From assembly GCA_024276295.1 (NCBI GenBank), contig JAJRXN010000492.1:1-7015 (forward strand): DNA of 7,015 bases, read 5' to 3'. Positions 5,996 to 7,015 of the stretch are shown piece after piece. Position numbers and translations under genes: made by a program. Within the stretch, counting starts at the first letter, position 1; each line of letters starts with the position of its first letter. This DNA comes from Acidobacteriota bacterium. GTDB taxonomy: Bacteria; Acidobacteriota; Polarisedimenticolia; J045. The notes under the pieces are model-generated. The model had not been told where the DNA came from and did not search any database. It saw only the letters and a program-made list of their open reading frames with translations.

Positions 5996-6532
5996 CTACT
6001 CGTTGACGAACTCGCCGCAGCCGGCCATGTGGCCGCCCGCAAACGGGTTCCCGATCGACCCGAGCTGCTGCAGCCACTTGCGCTTGACCATCGGGCAGTA
6101 CGCGATCGCCGGCGTATCGCCGCCGACCTTCTTCTTCCAGGCGATCATCGGCTGGGAGAGCGCCCAGAACGCCTCGCGGGCGTCGCCGAGCGTCCGGCTG
6201 TCGGCCAGCTTCTCGGCGGCCGACTTGATCGCCATCACCCGAGCCGGCATCTCCGACTCGCCGTTGTGGTCCTGCATCCACGCGCGCACCACGCCCGCGA
6301 GCCGGCGCGCCGGTTCACGCGCCGCGTCGAGATCGTCGGCGACCAGGGCGAGACGCACGCGCTCGTACTGGGTCACGGCCTCCGTGAAGAGAGCCGGCGG
6401 CTGCTGGTGTGCCTTGCCAGCCCCCTCGTTTCCATGCGCCGCGTGCCCGGGCAGGCTTCCCGCGGCGACCGCCGCCGCACCCGCGAGCAACACGGCCGCG
6501 ATGCAGACCAGCACTCGAGTCGTCGTGTTCAT
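5996..6532 (-). CDS. Exported DUF3347-domain protein, putative periplasmic copper-binding
   Basis: A 178-residue protein. The N-terminus (TTTRVLVCIAAVLLAGAAAVAAG) is a Sec-type signal peptide without a lipobox, so the mature protein is probably periplasmic. The rest is mostly helical and ends with the DUF3347 signature: FWALSQPMIAW, then C146-P-M148, W153, G-N162-P163-F, M169 and C172. The Cys and Met residues are plausible soft-metal ligands. Related domains occur attached to CusB-like efflux adaptors, which supports a copper or silver role; direct function is not established. A short His-containing stretch (GHAAHGNEGAGKAHQQ) follows the signal. The start is ATG at 6530-6532, because AGGAGG lies 7 nt upstream. 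An ATG two codons earlier (6536-6538) is only 1 nt from that site and would add just Met-Asn. It follows the P-type ATPase gene by about 24 bp, almost certainly in one transcript. Confidence 0.85.
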   Translation of the reverse strand: MNTTTRVLVCIAAVLLAGAAAVAAGSLPGHAAHGNEGAGKAHQQPPALFTEAVTQYERVRLALVADDLDAAREPARRLAGVVRAWMQDHNGESEMPARVMAIKSAAEKLADSRTLGDAREAFWALSQPMIAWKKKVGGDTPAIAYCPMVKRKWLQQLGSIGNPFAGGHMAGCGEFVNE

Positions 6533-6539
6533 GTTCATT

Positions 6540-6545
6540 CCTCCT
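6540..6545 (-). promoter_or_regulatory. Ribosome binding site of the DUF3347 gene
   Basis: The coding strand reads GGAGGAGG before two nearby ATG codons. AGGAGG is 7 nt from the second ATG (6530-6532) but only 1 nt from the first (6536-6538), so the second is preferred. GGAGG further upstream could serve the first with a 4-nt spacing. Confidence 0.65.
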
Positions 6546-6556
6546 CCATGCGTCGG

Positions 6557-7015
<459 letters not shown>

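Overview
The window is very GC-rich (about 70% by eye), with many GTG and TTG starts and tightly packed genes. A CarD-type regulator, an NFACT protein and a copper/DUF3347 cluster point to a GC-rich, probably Gram-negative bacterium. Acidobacteriota, Myxococcota, Gemmatimonadota or a similar lineage would fit. The sequence alone does not settle the phylum, and I see no plasmid, phage or insertion-sequence hallmarks.

Layout from left to right. Positions 1-410 hold no firmly recognisable gene; one reading frame on the minus strand stays open to the left edge and may be the start of a downstream gene. Positions 411-1991 (-) encode a full-length but divergent NFACT-family protein (RqcH/FbpA/Rqc2 group). 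Positions 2137-2637 (-) encode CarD, an RNA-polymerase-binding regulator with a TTG start set by a perfect AGGAGG. A terminator-like GC hairpin separates carD from the NFACT gene. A 190-bp divergent intergenic region, the most AT-rich spot in the window, carries a sigma70-like promoter for carD. Positions 2828-4132 (+) encode a radical SAM protein with an unusual cysteine-containing N-terminal region; it is the only firm plus-strand gene and its function is unknown to me.

The right part is a metal-handling cluster, all on the minus strand and transcribed right to left. It starts with the C-terminal end of a Cu+-type P1B ATPase (running off the right edge). A small exported DUF3347 protein follows about 24 bp later. 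Next is a four-TM DUF2231 protein fused to a beta-rich domain and a histidine-rich tail, and then mntP, a manganese efflux pump. Together they suggest export of copper and manganese plus periplasmic or membrane metal binding. Two GC-rich perfect hairpins lie in the cluster, one between the DUF3347 and DUF2231 genes and one nested in a larger fold in the mntP leader. Either could tune expression of the gene after it. The mntP and radical SAM genes converge tail to tail with 10 bp between stops.

The parts most worth following up are the radical SAM protein, the DUF2231 fusion, the NFACT protein that appears to lack the tRNA-binding Asp-Arg pair, and the structured mntP leader.
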